Notes under the pieces: model-generated
What the model was told of the DNA's origin: nothing
What the model saw: only the letters and a program-made list of their open reading frames with translations
The model's database searches: none
Part shown: piece after piece, positions 1 through 8,640 of the stretch
How positions within the stretch are numbered: the stretch's first letter is position 1
Layout: each line of letters opens with the position of its first letter
Source: Phytoactinopolyspora halotolerans
GTDB taxonomy: Bacteria > Actinomycetota > Actinomycetes > Jiangellales > Jiangellaceae
Assembly: GCF_010550675.1 (NCBI RefSeq)
Contig: NZ_JAAGOA010000007.1
Span: 1-64,000 of the forward strand
DNA length: 64,000 nucleotides
Direction of reading: 5' to 3'
Position numbers and translations under genes: made by a program

Positions 1-78
1 CCGCCGCCGCGCCCAGCCGCTCAGCACGGAACGCTCCTCATCGGACAACACGACTTGATCAAGCTTCGGACTCGGCAC
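1..78 (-). CDS. IS630-like transposase N-terminus (cut by window edge)
   Basis: A frame opens at a GTG (position 78) on the minus strand and runs off the window edge after 26 codons. It reads VPSPKLDQVVLSDEER, then a tryptophan and a run of arginines. This resembles the N-terminus of actinobacterial IS630-family transposases, in which a short leader precedes the helix-turn-helix. An in-frame stop lies just upstream (88-90), so this is the gene start. The identification comes from remembered family pattern. Only the N-terminus is visible, so whether the element is intact cannot be judged. Confidence 0.5.
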   Translation of the reverse strand, partial: MPSPKLDQVVLSDEERSVLSGWARRR

Positions 79-122
79 GACCCGAGTCTACCCATTTGCC
101 AACGAATTATTGACTCACGACA

Positions 123-2525
123 CTAGTCGATCAGGACCACTCCGCGGCGGTAGTTGCGAGCGTGTCCGTTGGGGTCGTAGTTGCCTTCGACGTTGCCCGC
201 CGCGTCCACCGAGAACCAGTGCACGGTGTATCGGCCCGGTTCGAGCTCGATCGGTGCCGCGCCTTCGCGCAAGCCTGCCGACTCCACCCGGGGTGAGGAG
301 TACGTCGGCCGGGATCCGTCCAGCGTGTAGTGGATGGTGACCGGTTCCGTTTCCTCGAAGGTGATGGCGCCGTCCTGTTCGACCAGCGTCGTCCGCGGTG
401 GGCGTCTGTCATTGCCGAATGCCTGCGCCACCTCCAACAGTCCGATCGTGCCGCTGGCGAACTCCATCGCCTCCTCGTATCCCTCCGCGAACGGCGGCTG
501 GAAACCCACGGCCTCCCATTCGCCGGTCTCGGGATTCCAGAGGTCGGCGCCCACCTCGAAATCCCAACCGAAGATTCCGCGCTCATACCAATGCTCGTCG
601 GCGGAGTTGCCGGCAGCGGAGTAGAGCACGTCGATGACCGGCCCGGTCCGTCCCGGCCACACCGCCGTGCCTCGCCACGACTGGACGGCCTCGAGAATGT
701 AGCTGGACGACGCCCAGAAGTAGTTCTCCTCACCCACGGTGGGCCGTTCCAGCGGCACCCGACCGTCCTGGATGTACGCGCCCGGCGGCCACATGAAGTA
801 GCCACCATAGGAGTGCGTGTTCATCGCGAACTTGATGTTGGGGAACTGCTCGGTGAGCCATACCTCGTTGCGGGCCTCCGGCTCGGACAGCTCGGCCGGC
901 CCGGAGTAGACCGCGCTGGTGCACGACGCCGACGCTCCCGCATACCCGTCGAACCGCGAGCCTACGCTGAAGTTGCGGTTCAGGTCGACGCCCCACGCGT
1001 CCCGGGCCAGCGGGTCGCTGAACTCAGGGCCGCAGTGGTTCGTCATGTTCTTGCGCTGGAAGTTGTAGTCGTAGATCGAGTAATGCCCTCCGTCGGGGTT
1101 CACCGTGGGGATGATGAACACGTCGAGATCGTCGACGAGCTTCCTGGTGCGCGCGTCGTTGGAGTAGTTGCGCAGCAACCGCTCGGCCGTCTCCACCTTC
1201 ACCAGCGGCGTCACCCACTCGCGCGCGTGTTCCTGCGAGTACGCGAGCACGCCGGTCTTGGACCCGTCGCGGTCCTTGCCGATGCGGATCGCCTTGACCG
1301 TGAACGGCTCCCGCGAGACCGAGTCCGGCGCGTCCAGAAAGTCGGACAGCTGCTCGCTTCCCACCTCGGCGATGCCGCCTCCGGCGTTACCCCGGTACGT
1401 CGATGCGGTCACCAGGCCGGCGGCGTCGTCAGATGCGTTGATAGCGGCGACCACGTCCGCTGCGGTGCTGGTCAGGTCGCCCGAATCGTCCGTCGCCAAG
1501 GTGACGATGATCTGTCCGTCCTGCACTGTCACGCCCAGAGAGCTGCCGGGGGTGCCCGGATCGACGGTCGCCAGGCGTAGGTCGTTCCCGCCCTCGTGGC
1601 CCCAGGCGTGCGAGGTGACATAGAAGGCGTTGCCGACGGTACTGCCGATCAGCGCCTGGGCGTGCCGGCGGTAGCCATTGGTCTGGTAGGGCAGCTCGAC
1701 GATCTCGGCAAGATCGGGAAACTCCGCGGCGAGCGCCTCGATCCGTTCCGTTACCTCGGTCGGGTCCATGTAGTGGTCGACGAATCCGGTGGCGTAGTGC
1801 GGGCCGGGTGGCTTGCGCGGCTCGCCGAGCCACTCGTCGACGTGCGCCGTGACCTCGCCTCCCGCACTGCTGGTGATGGTCACCTGGTCGGGCACGTCGT
1901 CGATCGGAACCGGCTGGCTGAACCGGTGGTAGAGGTACTGGCCGGCGTCGACGAACCGGCTCATGGTGTAGTCGTTCCCGTCCCAGCTCACCGTGAGGAC
2001 CGTTTCGCTGTCGGCTCCGGCCGACGTCTTCACCTCGACGTTCAGATAGATCTCGCCGCCCACGCTCTCGAACCACTCCGCACGCAGGACGTTCAGGGCG
2101 TCGGTTGCCTGAGCGGACACCGCATCGGAGCGGCGCAACGCCGCCTCGCGCTCATCGACGACGTCCTCCATCTCGTCCGCGGTGACCACCGGCTGATCGA
2201 GGTCGAACCCTAGGCCCGCAAGGCGCTCCTGCTCTTCCTCGGTGGCGACGACGTGCACCTCCACACCGCCGGATACGGGTTTGGTGTACTCCGTGACGTC
2301 GGCGCCGGCAGCGATGAGCTCGTGCACGTCGGACTCGTCCGGAACGATGACCGGCACCAGTTCCGCCGGCCCGGCCGACTGCGGCGGCAAGGGATCGTCG
2401 TCGTTCGACTCAGGCGATGCCTGCAAACCCATCGGCAGGCCGACGACCAGCAGCGGGATCGCGGTGAACACGACCAGCCAACGGCGGCTGACGGAGCGAG
2501 AGGTGGACGTCGGCGGTCTGGACAT
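123..2525 (-). CDS. Secreted zinc carboxypeptidase, M14 family
   Basis: Predicted exported metallopeptidase of 800 residues that removes C-terminal residues from peptides outside the cell. The start is the ATG at 2525, preceded by GGAGGAG; a longer reading to 2564 is possible but lacks such a site. An N-terminal signal (SRRWLVVFTAIPLLVVGLPMG) is followed by a roughly 200-residue region of unknown fold and then the peptidase domain. The zinc ligands appear as HARE (His433, Glu436) and the His of NTHSYGG (about 571). The likely catalytic Glu is in DFEVG (about 657). NPDGGHY and GVDLNRNF are further family motifs. About 130 C-terminal residues look like a beta-sandwich (YTLDGSRPTYSS). It stands alone. 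Confidence 0.9.
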   Translation of the reverse strand: MSRPPTSTSRSVSRRWLVVFTAIPLLVVGLPMGLQASPESNDDDPLPPQSAGPAELVPVIVPDESDVHELIAAGADVTEYTKPVSGGVEVHVVATEEEQERLAGLGFDLDQPVVTADEMEDVVDEREAALRRSDAVSAQATDALNVLRAEWFESVGGEIYLNVEVKTSAGADSETVLTVSWDGNDYTMSRFVDAGQYLYHRFSQPVPIDDVPDQVTITSSAGGEVTAHVDEWLGEPRKPPGPHYATGFVDHYMDPTEVTERIEALAAEFPDLAEIVELPYQTNGYRRHAQALIGSTVGNAFYVTSHAWGHEGGNDLRLATVDPGTPGSSLGVTVQDGQIIVTLATDDSGDLTSTAADVVAAINASDDAAGLVTASTYRGNAGGGIAEVGSEQLSDFLDAPDSVSREPFTVKAIRIGKDRDGSKTGVLAYSQEHAREWVTPLVKVETAERLLRNYSNDARTRKLVDDLDVFIIPTVNPDGGHYSIYDYNFQRKNMTNHCGPEFSDPLARDAWGVDLNRNFSVGSRFDGYAGASASCTSAVYSGPAELSEPEARNEVWLTEQFPNIKFAMNTHSYGGYFMWPPGAYIQDGRVPLERPTVGEENYFWASSSYILEAVQSWRGTAVWPGRTGPVIDVLYSAAGNSADEHWYERGIFGWDFEVGADLWNPETGEWEAVGFQPPFAEGYEEAMEFASGTIGLLEVAQAFGNDRRPPRTTLVEQDGAITFEETEPVTIHYTLDGSRPTYSSPRVESAGLREGAAPIELEPGRYTVHWFSVDAAGNVEGNYDPNGHARNYRRGVVLID

Positions 2526-2629
2526 AACGGACTCCTCCACTCGGACGGAGTGCCGATGCGACACTGACCAACATCGAAAGCGATCACACGCACCGCGTCA
2601 ATCCTCGCGGACCGAACTTTTCGGACGAT

Positions 2630-3007
2630 TTACGTATTCTGGATACGCCCGCGTACCCGCTGACTGAGCACGACGTCATGCGGCACCCGCCGGAGCTCGG
2701 CCACATCGACCGCAACCCCCTGCCGCTGAAGGTTTCGCTGAAGGTAAGCCCAATGGTCTGCCTCCATGTCCTCATGGGTGCGGCCGCCGAACGGTTCGTC
2801 AGGTCCGACCACCACGCGTGCGGTCTCCTCGATGTCCTCAGCCGACGTCTCAGCCCAGCCCTGCGAGGAACTCCACCCTCGATCGTCCAGCAGCAGCACC
2901 CGACGTCCGTCGACGAGTTCCACCTCGTGCCGTGCCGACACCGACACGGTGCCGGCTTGCTGTCCGCTCACGTCGACGAACGTCACCAGGCGCGCCACCT
3001 CGGTCAC
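2630..3007 (-). CDS. Hypothetical protein, divergent from ArsR regulator
   Basis: This frame encodes about 125 residues and I do not recognise the family. GTG at 3007 is favoured because AGGAGGGG lies just before it; an ATG at 3052 would extend the protein by 15 residues. The sequence has a strand-rich first half (ARHEVELVDGRRVLLLDDRGW) and a charged second half (HEDMEADHWAYLQRNLQRQG). It is transcribed away from the ArsR gene at 3122, and the palindrome at 3080-3111 lies between the two starts. Shared regulation is therefore possible but not shown. Confidence 0.6.
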   Translation of the reverse strand: MTEVARLVTFVDVSGQQAGTVSVSARHEVELVDGRRVLLLDDRGWSSSQGWAETSAEDIEETARVVVGPDEPFGGRTHEDMEADHWAYLQRNLQRQGVAVDVAELRRVPHDVVLSQRVRGRIQNT

Positions 3008-3079
3008 GCACCCCTCCTCACACCAGGCTTCGGGACCTGCTCGCTGGCCCATATCTCTCCGAATCGTAATAAAGCCTCC

Positions 3080-3111
3080 GAACCATTGACAAATTATTTT
3101 GTCAATGGTTC
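3080..3111. promoter_or_regulatory. Perfect 14-bp-arm palindrome, putative ArsR operator
   Basis: Arms GAACCATTGACAAA and TTTGTCAATGGTTC flank a 4-nt loop (TTAT). The dyad ends 10 nt before the ATG of the ArsR-type gene at 3122. It is AT-rich in a GC-rich background, as operators often are. A second, outer complementarity (GCCTCC at 3074-3079 with GGAGGC at 3115-3120) includes the ribosome-binding GGAGG, so a transcript spanning it could also hide its own ribosome-binding site. Confidence 0.8.
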
Positions 3112-3121
3112 GCTGGAGGCC

Positions 3122-3745
3122 ATGCGGGACGTCGATGTGATCGCGGATCCGGCTTCGGCCGCGGCCGCAATGGATCCGGTACGCGCCAAGTTGCTGGCCG
3201 AGTTGCGGGAACCGGCTTCCGCGTCTGCCTTAGCCGGCCGGCTCGGCGTGTCCCGGCAGCGGATCAACTACCACCTGCGCCTGCTGGAGCGGCACGGCCT
3301 CGTCGAGGTGGCCGGCACCCGAACATGGGGCGGGCTGACCGAACGGCAGTTGGTGGCCACCGCGGCCGGTTATGTGGTCTCCCCCGAGGCACTCGGAGCC
3401 GCCGCCAGCACCCCGCAGCCGTCGGCCGAACGAATGTCGGCCGCGTACGTCGTCTCACTCGCTGCACGAGTAGTTGCCGAGGTGGGCGGCATGGCCCGCA
3501 ACGCGGTTCGACAGCGGAAACGACTGCCGGTCTTCGGCCTGGACACCGACATCCGGTTCGGCTCGCCTGCGGACCGCGCCGCGTTCGCCGAGGAACTCAC
3601 GGCGGCGGTGAACCGCTTGGTCTCCAAGTACCACGACGAGCGCACACCGGACGGCCGCTGGCAGCGACTGATGATCGTCGCCCATCCCGTGCCCAAGGGC
3701 GTCGAGCCCGGCGCCACGGTGAGCAGGAACACACGTGACGGATGA
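3122..3745 (+). CDS. ArsR-type winged-helix regulator
   Basis: Transcription factor of about 207 residues. Residues 15-80 form a winged helix (DPVRAKLLAELREPASAS, then LAGRLGVSRQRINYHLRLLERHGLVE), as in ArsR-type regulators paired with SRPBCC proteins. The C-terminal half is uncharacterised and carries no obvious metal-binding cysteines. The ATG at 3122 follows GGAGG and the perfect palindrome. The gene overlaps the next one (3735) by 11 bp, so the two are translationally coupled. I infer autoregulation of the ArsR-SRPBCC-SDR operon through the palindrome. Confidence 0.88.
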   Translation: MRDVDVIADPASAAAAMDPVRAKLLAELREPASASALAGRLGVSRQRINYHLRLLERHGLVEVAGTRTWGGLTERQLVATAAGYVVSPEALGAAASTPQPSAERMSAAYVVSLAARVVAEVGGMARNAVRQRKRLPVFGLDTDIRFGSPADRAAFAEELTAAVNRLVSKYHDERTPDGRWQRLMIVAHPVPKGVEPGATVSRNTRDG

Positions 3746-4559
3746 GAAGAACAGCCACATGAGCGACGATCCGACCGCCCGGCTCCGGAGCAACGAGATC
3801 GAGGTGCCGGGTACCCCGGAGGAGGTGTGGCGAGCGATCGCCACCGGACCGGGACATGCGGCCTGGCTGTTCCCGGCCGACATCGAACCGGACGAGGGCG
3901 GCGCGATGGTGATCCATCGCGAGCCGTACGCGGATGCGGCGAGCGCCACGGTGCAGACCTGGCAACCGCCGCACAGGTTCGGCTACAGGGAGCCGATCGG
4001 CCCGGACCGCAAGCCGTTGACCACTGAGTTCCTCGTCGAAGCCACGCGCGGCGGCAGCTGCGTGGTACGTGTCGTGAGCGGCTTCTACCACGACGGTGAC
4101 GGGTGGGAAGACCTGGTCGACGGTGCCGGAGAGGGCTGGCGGATGGCGTTGACCGTCCTACGGGCCTACCTGACCCATTTCGCCGGGCTACCCGCCGGCA
4201 ATGTCGACGTGATCGTCGACCTGGGCCGTCCCGCAGCGCAACGGGCTGCGGTCTCCGCCCGCCTGATGGAGCTGCTGGGGTTGTCAGACGTGGCCGCCGG
4301 CGCCGCGTTCCGAACCCCTCTGGACGCGCCCGACCTGACCGGAACCGTCGAGCACGTCAGCGAGGGGTACGTGCTGCTACGCGCCGTCGCGCCGCACCCC
4401 GCGCTGTACGCGATCTCCTGTTTCCCGATGGCCGACGGTGCGCCGCTCTCCGCGAACTTGCTGGCCCGGCTGTATGGAGCACCAGCGGCCGTCGCGGAAC
4501 GAGAACGGGCGAGATGGCAGAACTGGCTCGTCGACGTACGACGGGCATTCGATGAGTAA
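3735..4559 (+). CDS. SRPBCC (AHSA1-like) protein
   Basis: Cytosolic protein of 274 residues with an N-terminal SRPBCC/START-like fold, which binds hydrophobic ligands. The first 135 residues show the family pattern (VPGTPEEVWRAIATGPGHAAWLFP, later GWEDLVDGAGEGWRMALTVLRAYL). The remaining ~120 residues look like a second, degenerate SRPBCC-like half. It starts 11 bp inside the ArsR gene, a common ArsR-SRPBCC pairing in actinobacteria. The ligand is unknown. An internal ATG (residue 9) is an alternative start. Confidence 0.85.
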   Translation: MTDEKNSHMSDDPTARLRSNEIEVPGTPEEVWRAIATGPGHAAWLFPADIEPDEGGAMVIHREPYADAASATVQTWQPPHRFGYREPIGPDRKPLTTEFLVEATRGGSCVVRVVSGFYHDGDGWEDLVDGAGEGWRMALTVLRAYLTHFAGLPAGNVDVIVDLGRPAAQRAAVSARLMELLGLSDVAAGAAFRTPLDAPDLTGTVEHVSEGYVLLRAVAPHPALYAISCFPMADGAPLSANLLARLYGAPAAVAERERARWQNWLVDVRRAFDE

Positions 4560-4562
4560 GGG

Positions 4563-5324
4563 ATGACGGACATGCTGTTGCGAGACAAGAACGCGATCGT
4601 CTATGGCGCCGGCGGAATCGGACGCGCTGTCGCCCTGGTATTCGCTCGCGAAGGTGCGACGGTGCACCTGGCGAGCCGTACACAGAAACGCCTCGACGCC
4701 GTCGCCGAGGAGATCAGATCGGCTGGCGGGACGGTACACACGGCACAACTCGACGCGCTGGACGAGGCGGCCGTCGACGCGCACGCCGACGCCGTCGCCG
4801 CCGAGTCGGGCAGCATCGACGTCTCGATCAACCTGATCTCCGTCGGTGACGTGCAGGGAACGCCGCTGGCGGAGATGTCTCTGCGCGATTTCGAGCAGCC
4901 CATCCACAGCGCCGTACGGACGACGTTCCTGACGTCGAGGGCGGCCGCTCGGTACATGCTCAGGCAACGGTCTGGCGTTCTGCTCACGTTCGGCGGCGCC
5001 GGCGACCCGATGCACGACTACTTCATCGGCGGATTCCAGGTCGCTCTCGCCTCCGTCGACATGCTGCGCCGGCAACTGGCCGCCGAACTCGGCCCGCACG
5101 GCATCCGCGTCGTCGGCCTGAAGACCGGCGGTGTGCCCGAGACCATCCCAGCGGATTTCCCGGGCCGCGACGCTCTGGTCGAGTCACTCGTGCAGCCGAC
5201 CATGCTCGGCCGGACGGCCACCCTCGAAGATGTCGGGAACGCCGCCGCGTTCGCCGCCTCGGACCGGGCCGGCGCGATCACGGCCTCGGAGTTGAACATC
5301 ACCTGCGGCGCGATCGTGGACTGA
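4563..5324 (+). CDS. SDR-fold protein lacking the canonical catalytic Tyr-Lys
   Basis: This 253-residue protein has a Rossmann fold. The nucleotide-binding loop is YGAGGIGRA instead of TGxxxGIG, and the adenine-pocket region is HLASRTQKRLDAV. At the place where active SDRs carry YxxxK the sequence reads FIGGFQVALAS, so both Tyr and Lys appear to be missing. It may be a non-catalytic or mechanistically altered SDR. It begins 3 bp after the SRPBCC stop and is the third gene of the operon. Confidence 0.85.
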   Translation: MTDMLLRDKNAIVYGAGGIGRAVALVFAREGATVHLASRTQKRLDAVAEEIRSAGGTVHTAQLDALDEAAVDAHADAVAAESGSIDVSINLISVGDVQGTPLAEMSLRDFEQPIHSAVRTTFLTSRAAARYMLRQRSGVLLTFGGAGDPMHDYFIGGFQVALASVDMLRRQLAAELGPHGIRVVGLKTGGVPETIPADFPGRDALVESLVQPTMLGRTATLEDVGNAAAFAASDRAGAITASELNITCGAIVD

Positions 5325-5334
5325 ACCGGCGTCG

Positions 5335-5742
5335 TCAGGCAAGGGCCCGGGTGTCGGAGCGCAGCAGCAGGTGGATCGTGCTGTGGGTAGCGAGCCCGCC
5401 GAGAGCACCCAGCGCACGGAACGTGAGCGTGATGTCGGCGGCGGTCGGGACCCCGAATCGCACCCGGAACATGCCGTCCTGACGATGCTCGCCGGTGAGT
5501 TGATGGACCGGCAAATCGAGCTCGACGCCGGGGACGGGTTCAGCCTCGATGGCCAGCGGGCCCGTCACATATCCGTCGTTGACGATGGTGACGTCGACGG
5601 TGTGCCAATCGCCGACCGACATGGGACCGAGACGGGCACGCGTCCGGGCCACGTTGACTCGCGCCTCGGGGTTGACGGTGACCGAGATGGGCGCCGTGGT
5701 CTCGACCGGCGCGCAGCAGCCGGCCGGTTCGCCGTGGTTCAT
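5335..5742 (-). CDS. Small beta-sandwich protein coupled to CehA-type hydrolase
   Basis: A protein of about 135 residues, starting MNHGEPAGCC. The ATG at 5742 overlaps the stop of the upstream gene in an ATGA arrangement, which decides the start. After a short Cys-Cys leader, the sequence is strand-rich (ISVTVNPEARVNVAR, HTVDVTIVNDGYVTG, ADITLTFRALGALGG), suggesting an immunoglobulin-like or CARDB-like domain. The coupling implies that it works with the hydrolase, for instance as an accessory domain. No family is assigned. Confidence 0.7.
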   Translation of the reverse strand: MNHGEPAGCCAPVETTAPISVTVNPEARVNVARTRARLGPMSVGDWHTVDVTIVNDGYVTGPLAIEAEPVPGVELDLPVHQLTGEHRQDGMFRVRFGVPTAADITLTFRALGALGGLATHSTIHLLLRSDTRALA

Positions 5743-8051
5743 CAGTCCACCTCGCACTCGTCGTGCCGGGCCCGGTAGGCGGCCCTCGCCGCATCGTATG
5801 CCTCGCGCGCCGCGGCGCGTTCACCGTCGCGGATGAATCCGGACTTCGACTCCCACAGCGCCTCCACGGAGTCGTGCAGCCACTGCGCGCTGCGACGGGA
5901 CGCACGGATCGGCTGGCCGGCGATCTCGACGAAGACCGGTTGCGTGTGCACGCTTGGCAGGATCCGCATGGCGATCCAGGACGAACGCTCCAGCGGCACG
6001 TCGAAGGCGACCGCGTGTTCGGCGCCGTCCGCAGCCACTTCCCGTGACGCGACCGGGACACCGTTGACCAGCACCTCCAGCAGGACGTCGCGGGTGTCCC
6101 CGATCCGGGCGCGTTCCAGGTGCCATCCGACCGGTGCGCTGTAGGCGGATCGGCCCGGTTCAGGCGGTGGTGGTGGCTGCTCGGGCAGCCAGGCGGCGAC
6201 CGTCGCGGTCACTCGCACCGTTCCCGTTGCGTCCATGGCGTGCTCGCGGACGACGTCGCCGTCGACGGCCAGATCGAACACGTGGCTGCGCCCGTCGCCG
6301 AAGTACGACGCGTTGTTCTGAAGGCCGGCCATCCACGTCTCCAGCGCATGCGGACCGTGTGGCGCCTCGGGCAGGCGGACGTAGGTGCGGCCCACGCCCG
6401 GGCCTTCGTCATAGATGCAGGGGTAATCGGTCTCGCCGAGCATCAACGTGCGGTAACCGACGTTGAGCAGGTGGTACCAGATGTTGAGCTCGGCGGCCGG
6501 GGCGACCTCTGCGCCACATTGGAAGTCCGCCGCACCGAGCGGGACGTCGACGATGATCTCGTTCGATCCGATCGACGCGAACGAGGGGACGAGGTGGTTG
6601 GGCAGCTCGTCCGTGCCGACGGAGAGTCCGAGCCCACAGTGCGCATACCCGACCAGCGCCCCTTGCGCGCGTGCCCAGCGCATGATCGGTAAGTTCCACG
6701 ACGGCCAGTCCTCCAGCAGGGTGATGTTCGGATAGTCCTGATCGGTGAGGCCGAGCAGGATGGCATGACCCGAATGGCTGGAGGGGAACCCCGACACCTC
6801 GACGTCGTACCGGAGCATGCTCTCGTGGTCGCGATCAGTGGGCCGCGGTGTCCAGGTCATGCCCTGTGCCTGCTGCATCTGAGCGTGCTCCAGCAGTGCG
6901 GGCGGACTGATCGACTCGCCGCTGAAGAACTGTTTCTGGTGGTAGTAGCACGGCCCCCACGTGAGCACGCTACCCAGCCACAGACCCTCGCCGCGCACGT
7001 GGCGGATCATCGTCTCCGGTGTCACACCCTCGGTCGGCACGTTGTAGTGCGAACAACCACCGGCGTGGATGTGCGGATCACCCGAGTAATACCCGCGGCG
7101 TGCAGGGTCGACCCAACGGTCCAGCGCGATCGCGACCGCTTCCGTGCCGGACGTGATCTCCACGTCCCGCCGGGTCTCCCGGTACTCCGGCCCCCGGCGT
7201 GCCGAGATCTGGTAGTGACCTTCGGGCAGCCGGATCACCTCGCCGGTCGCGCGGTAGACGTGATCGTGGAAGAACATGTCCGGCGCCAGCCGCATCGCCT
7301 TCGACGGATAGATCCGGCCCTGGGCGTCGCACACGGTGATGGTGGCGACACAACTGCTGCCGTCCGGCTCACGGACATCGAAGCGGATCTCCTGCGACGG
7401 CCGGCAGTCGAACTCGAACGATGCGGCGTACGACCGGCCCTCGAACATGGTCCGGCGCATGGCCAGACGCTCCGGCGGGCGGGTCAGGCTCTCCGGCTCG
7501 TCCGGCGCGGCGACGGCGAACATCACCGCCCCGGACCGGGTACCGCCGTCTCGGCTGTACAGGCTGATGACCGTGTACTCGGCCTCCAGCCCGGACAGAT
7601 CGCCCGGCGACGCCAGCTTCACCTCCAGCCACGACCCCGCGATCCGCGGCACGCTGGTCAGGGCGTCGGGCAGCGCGGTGCGTGCCGCGTGGCTCCGCTG
7701 ATCGATGATGCCGAACACACCCTGCGCCTGCGGATACAGCGTCGTCTCGATCCGGTGCGGATTCGCCACCCGCATCAGAAAACTCCGCCACCCGTGCTGC
7801 ACCAACCGAGGCGGTGCCGCGCCAGGCGTGCAGACGATCATGCCGGACCGGTCGATCTCCGCCTCCACGAGCACGAACGGTCGCAACAGCGACTCCAGCT
7901 CGCGACGTAGTTCAACATCCGGCGACGAGCCGGGTACCAGTTTGGACACCTGGGCGGCCACGTCGGCCGGCAGTGGATCACCGAGCTCCGCCAGTCTCTG
8001 GACGGCGCGCGATGCGGATGCGAGCAGCGGCTGCGCGGCAGGCTCGGACAA
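5742..8051 (-). CDS. CehA/McbA-type metallohydrolase (PHP fold)
   Basis: This 769-residue protein has a central PHP-type metallohydrolase domain. The metal site begins with DPHIHAGG (His327, His329), and further conserved-looking histidines and acids lie downstream (WGPCYYHQKQF, GYAHCGLGL, GETDYPCIYDEG). About 300 residues of strand-rich sequence precede the domain and about 180 follow it. Family members hydrolyse carbamates or other esters; the substrate here is unknown. The start is a TTG at 8051 with AGGAGG six nt upstream. The gene is coupled to the small sandwich protein at 5742. Confidence 0.82.
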   Translation of the reverse strand: MSEPAAQPLLASASRAVQRLAELGDPLPADVAAQVSKLVPGSSPDVELRRELESLLRPFVLVEAEIDRSGMIVCTPGAAPPRLVQHGWRSFLMRVANPHRIETTLYPQAQGVFGIIDQRSHAARTALPDALTSVPRIAGSWLEVKLASPGDLSGLEAEYTVISLYSRDGGTRSGAVMFAVAAPDEPESLTRPPERLAMRRTMFEGRSYAASFEFDCRPSQEIRFDVREPDGSSCVATITVCDAQGRIYPSKAMRLAPDMFFHDHVYRATGEVIRLPEGHYQISARRGPEYRETRRDVEITSGTEAVAIALDRWVDPARRGYYSGDPHIHAGGCSHYNVPTEGVTPETMIRHVRGEGLWLGSVLTWGPCYYHQKQFFSGESISPPALLEHAQMQQAQGMTWTPRPTDRDHESMLRYDVEVSGFPSSHSGHAILLGLTDQDYPNITLLEDWPSWNLPIMRWARAQGALVGYAHCGLGLSVGTDELPNHLVPSFASIGSNEIIVDVPLGAADFQCGAEVAPAAELNIWYHLLNVGYRTLMLGETDYPCIYDEGPGVGRTYVRLPEAPHGPHALETWMAGLQNNASYFGDGRSHVFDLAVDGDVVREHAMDATGTVRVTATVAAWLPEQPPPPPEPGRSAYSAPVGWHLERARIGDTRDVLLEVLVNGVPVASREVAADGAEHAVAFDVPLERSSWIAMRILPSVHTQPVFVEIAGQPIRASRRSAQWLHDSVEALWESKSGFIRDGERAAAREAYDAARAAYRARHDECEVD

Positions 8052-8156
8052 TGAGACCTCCTCTATGGGCGCCCATGGTTCGTCGACGGTCGTGACGTGC
8101 CGACTCCAGGCACCCTACGCCTGGTCCGGTCCTACGCGTGATGCTTCCATAGAGGC

Positions 8157-8621
8157 ATGATCAGTCATGAGGACACACCGCGTGTCGTTTCCGCCAGCCG
8201 CGAGATCTCGGCCCCTGCCGAGCACATCTTCGAGCTCATCGCGGACCCGGCACAACAACCACGATGGGACGGCAACGACAACCTGGCCGAGGCACCCGGC
8301 GGGCAGCGGATCCGCGCCGTCGGTGACATGTTCACCATGACGCTCACGCGGACCGGCGCGGTCAGGGAGAACCACGTGGTGGAGTTCGATGAGGGCCGCC
8401 TCGTCGCGTGGAGGCCCGCCGAGCCCGGCACGAAGCCGCCGGGTCACCTGTGGAGGTGGACGCTGGAACCGGTCGACTCGTCGCGTACGCGCGTCACTCA
8501 CACGTATGACTGGACCGAGCTGACCGACGAGAAGCGGTTTGCGCGTGCTCGTGCGACAACGGCCGACAAGCTTCAGGCGTCCCTGGACCGCCTTGCCACG
8601 CTGGCGGAACGGGACGGCTGA
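8157..8621 (+). CDS. SRPBCC family protein
   Basis: A 154-residue single-domain SRPBCC protein, probably a cytosolic binder of a small hydrophobic molecule. Typical features are the N-terminal strand-helix (VVSASREISAPAEHIFELIADPAQQPRWDG), the central VVEFDEGRLVAWRP and the long C-terminal helix (ARATTADKLQASLDRLATLAE). It is divergent from the metallohydrolase at 8051 and convergent with the broken methyltransferase. Nothing in the context points to its ligand. Confidence 0.85.
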   Translation: MISHEDTPRVVSASREISAPAEHIFELIADPAQQPRWDGNDNLAEAPGGQRIRAVGDMFTMTLTRTGAVRENHVVEFDEGRLVAWRPAEPGTKPPGHLWRWTLEPVDSSRTRVTHTYDWTELTDEKRFARARATTADKLQASLDRLATLAERDG

Positions 8622-8640
8622 GCGCCGCGGTCGCTGGCCG

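Noticed and set aside
330-1580. A 416-codon plus-strand frame opposite the carboxypeptidase
   Set aside because: It is antisense to a gene with clear catalytic motifs; its composition is Arg/Val/Asp-rich with no family and no start signal.
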